A stretch of DNA of 64,000 nucleotides, taken from NCBI GenBank assembly GCA_025267735.1, contig CM046301.1:15560190-15624189 (forward strand). The letters are read 5' to 3'. Position numbers and translations under genes: made by a program. This DNA is from Mactra quadrangularis. Its lineage: Eukaryota; Mollusca; Bivalvia; Venerida; Mactridae. The notes below the pieces were generated by a model. It was not told the origin of the DNA. It saw only the letters and a list, made by a program, of their open reading frames with translations, and ran no database searches. Within the stretch, counting starts at the first letter, position 1; each line of letters starts with the position of its first letter. This document shows, one piece after another, positions 59,481 through 64,000 of the stretch.

Positions 59481-62400
59481 AATAACACCAAAATAAATCT
59501 TATTCTATTGTTAGTCTGATTTTGCGAATAGGTTGGTAAATTAATAAAAAAAATCGTGTATTTATTAATAGCAGAAGGGTGGCAGTCAAACCCAAATTTA
59601 TATCCGAAAAACAGGGCTAACTTCTACACTCGCCATGCTGTTATTCTTTATTATTTTTTTTCCCAAATAGACATTTCAAAACATTTTTAATTTGATGCAT
59701 AATGTGTAAGGTTTAAGTCGAAACATTCTCGAAAATTGCTCTCGAAAATAGACCTGTTACTAGTCATTTCACAAAAAAGACCGAACCCAAATATCATTTA
59801 GAAAAAACTCAAACATCGATCCAGTTAGTATCGTTCGGCCTTATAAAAATCGAGTTTTGTATGTTAATATATATCAAAAGAAAGCTTGTTTTATCTTCAA
59901 TCTGATTATGTGTATGGATTTGTAAAATACATAGTCAAACATGTTTTTGTTTACAGCAGAAGGATGTCAGTCGAACACAAATTCACATTCAAAAATTGGC
60001 CTGTTTGTACACTCGACAGGCCCTTATTGTTTATTTATAGTTCTAAATTTACCCGTCAAAACATTTTCCAAACAATCAGCTTGAAAATGATGCATAAAAG
60101 CACATGTTTTAACTTAGTTGTGGTTTAAAATAAGAATCGGTAGTCAGCATGTATTTGCACATTTTTTGAAAATATCGAACCGAACTTTCGTTCTGAGAAT
60201 TTTCGTACTTGACATATTTAAATACATATATTTTGTCGCAATTAAAATGAGTTTATCGCACATCTGTATACCAGATTAAAGCTTATTCTATATAAAATTT
60301 GATTTTGTGAACAGATAGATGAAATGATTAATAAAACATGTGTTAAATAACAGCAGAAGGATGTCAGTCGAACACAAAATTCACATTCGAAAATGGGCCT
60401 GTTTTGTTTACTCACCAGGCCCTTATTATTTATTTGCTGTTCAAAATGTACCCGTCAAAACATTTTTACAACAATCAGCTTTAAAATGATGCATAATATC
60501 ACATGTTTTGCCTAAATTAAGGCTTACAATAAGACTCGGTAATTAGCATGTTTTCGCACATTTCAATGAAAAAATCAAACCAATCTGTGGTCGGGTGAAT
60601 TTACGAACTTGATATATAAACATATATTTTGCCCAAATTAAGTCGAGTTATTCGCTCTTATATACATCAAAAGAAAGCTTATTCTATTGCCAGTTTGATT
60701 TTGTGATTTAGTTTTTAAATTAATTAAGAATACGTGTATTTATTTATAGCAGAAGGATGTCACTCAAACCGAAATGTACGTCCGAAAATAGGGCTACTTT
60801 ATACACTCGTCTTGTTGTTATTCTTATACAAAAATTCAAAATCGACCTGTCTAAACCTTTTTCTATGTATGAGCTTTAAAATGATGCATAATATCGCATA
60901 TTTTGTCTTTATTGTGGCTTAGAATAAGACTCGGTAAATAGCATGTATTGGCACTTTTTTAATGAAAATATCGAACCGAACTTCCGCACTGAGAATTTTC
61001 GTACTCGATATATAAACGTATAATTTGTCGCAATTAAATAGAGTTTATCGCACATCTATATACCAGATTAAAGCTTGTTCTATATAAAATTTGATTTTGT
61101 GAACAGATAGATGAAATGATTAATAAAACATGTGTTAAATAACAGCAGAAGGATGTCAGTCGAACACAAAATTCACATTCGAAAATGGGCCTGTTTTGTT
61201 TACTCACCAGGCCCTTATTATTTATTTGCTGTTCAAAATGTACCCGTCAAAACATTTTTACAACAATCAGCTTTAAAATGATGCATTATATCACATGTTT
61301 TGCCTAAATTAAGGCTTACAATAAGACTCGGTAATTAGCATGTTTTCGCACATTTCAATGAAAAAATCAAACCAATCTGTGGTCGGGTGAATTTACGAAC
61401 TTGATATATAAACATATATTTTGTCCAAATTAAGTCGAGTTATTCGCTCTTATATACATCAAAAGAAAGCTTATTCTATTGTCAGTTTGATTTTGTGATT
61501 TAGTTTTTAAATTAATTAAGAATACGTGTATTCATTTATAGCAGAAGGATGTCACTCAAACCGAAATGTACGTCCGAAAATAGGGCTACTTTATACACTC
61601 GTCTTGTTGTTATTCTTATACAAAAATTCAAAATCGACCTGTCTAAACCTTTTTCTATGTATATGCTTTAAAATGATGCATAATATCGCATATTTTGTCT
61701 TAATTGTGGCTTAGAATAAGACTCGGTAAATAGCATGTATTGGCACTTTTTTAATGACAATATCGAACCGAACTTCCGCACTGAGAATTTTCGTACTCGA
61801 TATATTAACGTTCAAATTGTCGCAATTAAATAGAGTTTATCGCACATCTATATACCAGATTAAAGCTTGTTCTATATAAAATTTGATTTTGTGAACAGAT
61901 AGATGAAATGATTAATAAAACATGTGTTAAATAACAGCAGAAGGATGTCAGTCGAACACAAAATTCACATTCGAAAATGGGCCTGTTTTGTTTACTCACC
62001 AGGCCCTTATTATTTATTTGCTGTTCAAAATGTACCCGTCAAAACATTTTTACAACAATCAGCTTTAAAATGATGCATTATATCACATGTTTTGCCTAAA
62101 TTAAGGCTTACAATAAGACTCGGTAATTAGCATGTTTTCGCACATTTCAATGAAAAAATCAAACCAATCTGTGGTCGGGTGAATTTACGAACTTGATATA
62201 TAAACATATATTTTGTCCAAATTAAGTCGAGTTATTCACTCTTATATACATCAAAAGAAAGCTTATTCTATTGCCAGTTTGATTTTGCGATTTAGTTTTT
62301 AAATTAATTAAGAATACGTGTATTTATTTATAGCAGAAGGATGTCACTCAAACCGAAATGTACGTCCGAAAATAGGGCTACTTTATACACTCGTCTTGTT

Positions 62401-62899
62401 GTTATTCTTATTCAAAAATTCAAAATCGACCTGTCTAAACCTTTTTCTATGTATAAGCTTTAAAATGATGCATAATATCGCATATTTTGTCTTAATTGTG
62501 GCTTAAAATAAGACTCGGTAAATAGCATGTATTGGCACTTTTCTAATGAAAATATCGAACCGAACTTCCGCACTGAGAATTTTCGTACTCGATATATTAA
62601 CGTTCAAATTGTCGCAATTAAATAGAGTTTATCGCACATCTATATACCAAATTAAAGCTTGTTCTATATAAAATTTGATTTTGTGAACAGATAGATGAAA
62701 TGATTAATAAAACATGTGTTAAATAACAGCAGAAGGATGTCAGTCGAACACAAAATTCACATTCGAAATGGGCCTGTTTTGTTTACTCACTAGGCCCTTA
62801 TTCTTTATTTACTGTTCAAAATGTACTCATCAAAACATTTTCATAACTATCAGCTTTAAAATGATGCATAATATCACATGTTTTGCTTAAATTGAGGCT
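59481..62899 (-). repeat. Right satellite array, ~4.3 units of 792 bp, reverse orientation
   Basis: The complement of the left array: AGCAGAAGGATGTCAGTCGA near 60354, 61144, 61936 and 62727, alternating with AGCAGAAGGATGTCACTCAA near 60749, 61541 and 62333. The first copy (59500-60130) is diverged and the outer ones nearly match the left-array consensus. The arm is about 8 kb shorter than the left one. Confidence 0.92.
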
Positions 62900-63229
62900 T
62901 GAAATTATAATTCAATTATTCTGCCAACAGACGTGGCAGAAAGATTGATTCTGTTGTTGTTTAATCCTTCTGCCAGCAGACACATCTTTCTGTTATTATA
63001 AAATCTTTCTGCCAACAGACACATCTTTCTGTTATAATTCAATCCTTCTGCCAGCAGACCCAGCAGAAAGATTGATCCTTCTGCTGTAAATGTATCCTTC
63101 TGCCAGCAGACACAGCAGAAGGATCATTCCTTCTGCTGTAGATTTATCCTTCTGCCAGCAGACACAGCAGAAGGATCGTTCCTTCTGCTGTGTCTGCTGT
63201 GTCTGCTGAGTCTGCCAACTTTACGTTCA
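62900..63229 (-). repeat. Right outer domain of the giant foldback element
   Basis: The reverse complement of 44532-44860, including every spacer. Differences seen by eye are GGAATGATCC against GGAACGATCC, and one G/A in GCTGGCAG against GCTGACAG. Such identity points to a recent insertion or to ongoing correction between arms. Confidence 0.9.
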
Positions 63230-63240
63230 TTAAAGAAGTA

Positions 63241-64000
63241 GACATTGAGTGCCTCGCTAGGACATGTATTAATTTATTTAAGGACGACAGTGGAAACAAT
63301 GTAATCCACATTACCCTTTTGTAATCCTTAATAAATGAAAATATGTCATAGGCTAGCACAATGAATGTATTATTCATACAGTATTTATATTTTATGTTTT
63401 TACTGTACTTTTAATCATCTGTGTGCTATGTATGTACATGTATCATTTTCATTTATTAAATAAATTCTATCTCTATGTCTGTCTCCAAATCCCACGTCCT
63501 GGCTTGATAAGAAAAATACCAAAAATATTGATATGTATTTATACTCAATTATTTCAGCTCGGTTGACTAACCACTTACACAATTATATTAATCACTTTCG
63601 AGTGTAATTCCTGGTTCCTGAGTGCTGGTTAAGCAAAATAATATTTCTTGCTCAAAGAAACAATGAGGGGGGGGGGGGGTGGAAGTGATTCAAACCAACG
63701 CGGAGATTGCTTTCCAATGATAACCGACGTCGTAATTAATCGGTTTCTCGGCCTTTTTTAAAGTGAAAAGTGAAGTTCTGGCGGACACTATCGCCACATA
63801 ACGCATTGTTCAAGTATTGTAAGCATATATAATTATAACACGAGCTTGGAAAATTAAATGCTTTTTACGAAGCCACAATTCTCAGTATCAGTAATTTTAG
63901 TAGGTACCAGATAATGTATTAGCACCATAAATGAAAAGAGTAGGTTCATTTACCACCAAAATTGGCATAATTTCAACCATGTCTATTTTTCATTAGACAT
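63241..64000. other. Flank beyond the giant element, no gene seen
   Basis: AT-rich DNA with a 13-G run at 63667-63679 and no supported frame or repeat. It is presumably the original intergenic sequence upstream of CFAP36, moved ~18.7 kb away from that gene by the insertion. Confidence 0.5.

Larger units (their letters stand above)
44532..63229. mobile_element. Giant foldback element, ~18.7 kb, with 9-11 bp target duplication
   Basis: The terminal domains are inverted copies starting TGAACGTAAAGTTGGCAGAC and ending in its exact complement. The direct repeat TTAAAGAAGTA stands on both sides (44521-44531 and 63230-63240). If the adjoining A/T pair is counted as element, the duplication is 9 bp (TAAAGAAGT). 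Order: outer domain, left satellite array (~14.5 x 792 bp), short inverted fragment, central ~2.9 kb duplication, right satellite array in reverse (~4.3 units), outer domain. Foldback elements of flies (FB, Galileo) and the sea-urchin TU family likewise have long terminal repeats built from tandem units. I see no transposase and cannot assign a superfamily; 9-11 bp duplications occur in Mutator-type elements. Confidence 0.9.

Noticed and set aside
45255..62506. Repeated 62-67 aa frames in the 792-bp units as real genes
   Set aside because: They follow from the high identity of the satellite units, occur in more than one frame and strand, and lack any known domain. Kept only as a low-interest finding.
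44861..62899. Centromeric satellite
   Set aside because: The opposed arrays are bounded by inverted outer domains and a target duplication, which marks a transposon. Similar units elsewhere could still serve as satellite DNA, but nothing here shows it.

Overview
This is AT-rich animal DNA with intron-containing genes, canonical GT/AG splice sites and a dense load of small inverted-repeat transposons and tRNA-derived SINEs. Nothing looks bacterial or viral. A bivalve mollusc is the likeliest source. The main clue is a 4.4-kb element (27009-31386) made of ~145-bp tandem units carrying a TGACCTTGACCTTTGACC core, followed by an ACGG-type microsatellite and a 3' hairpin. That is the layout described for the bivalve 'pearl' (Helentron-like) elements. 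The species cannot be told from the window.

Only three protein genes can be supported. (1) 8718-9830 (+) is an intronless DHHC palmitoyltransferase, ZDHHC22/24-like, with a repeat-built insert between TM2 and the catalytic domain. (2) 11541-14803 (+) is C1D, the nuclear exosome cofactor (Rrp47/Lrp1 family), in five coding exons encoding 186 aa. (3) 20727-44128 (-) is CFAP36 (CCDC104/BARTL1), an ARL3-binding BART-domain ciliary protein, in eight coding exons encoding 430 aa. C1D and CFAP36 are convergent. Only about 5.5% of the CFAP36 span is coding; much of the rest is mobile DNA. The three genes share no obvious pathway.

Layout. 1-7.2 kb: a field of MITEs (a nested pair, a TTAA-flanked piggyBac-type, a foldback with an 8-bp target duplication) followed by several minisatellites. 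7.2-15 kb: the DHHC gene and C1D, with PIF-type and Mutator-type MITEs inside C1D introns. 15-20.7 kb: repeats between the convergent genes. 20.7-44.1 kb: CFAP36, whose introns hold a hAT MITE with perfect 8-bp duplication, several SINEs, the pearl-like array, and in intron 1 a three-level nest of inverted-repeat elements.

44.5-63.2 kb is the most unusual region: a single ~18.7-kb inverted-repeat (foldback) element flanked by a perfect direct repeat TTAAAGAAGTA (11 bp, or 9 bp if the outermost A/T belongs to the element). Each end is a ~330-bp domain of CAGCAGAAGGA-type short repeats. Inside lie arrays of a 792-bp dimeric satellite (2 x ~396 bp) in opposite orientations, about 14.5 units on the left and 4.3 on the right, around a central ~3-kb tandem duplication. 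The motif CCTTCTGCT of the termini recurs once in every ~396-bp half unit. No transposase is visible. The element starts about 400 bp upstream of the CFAP36 start codon. This is the best candidate for a previously undescribed system in the window.
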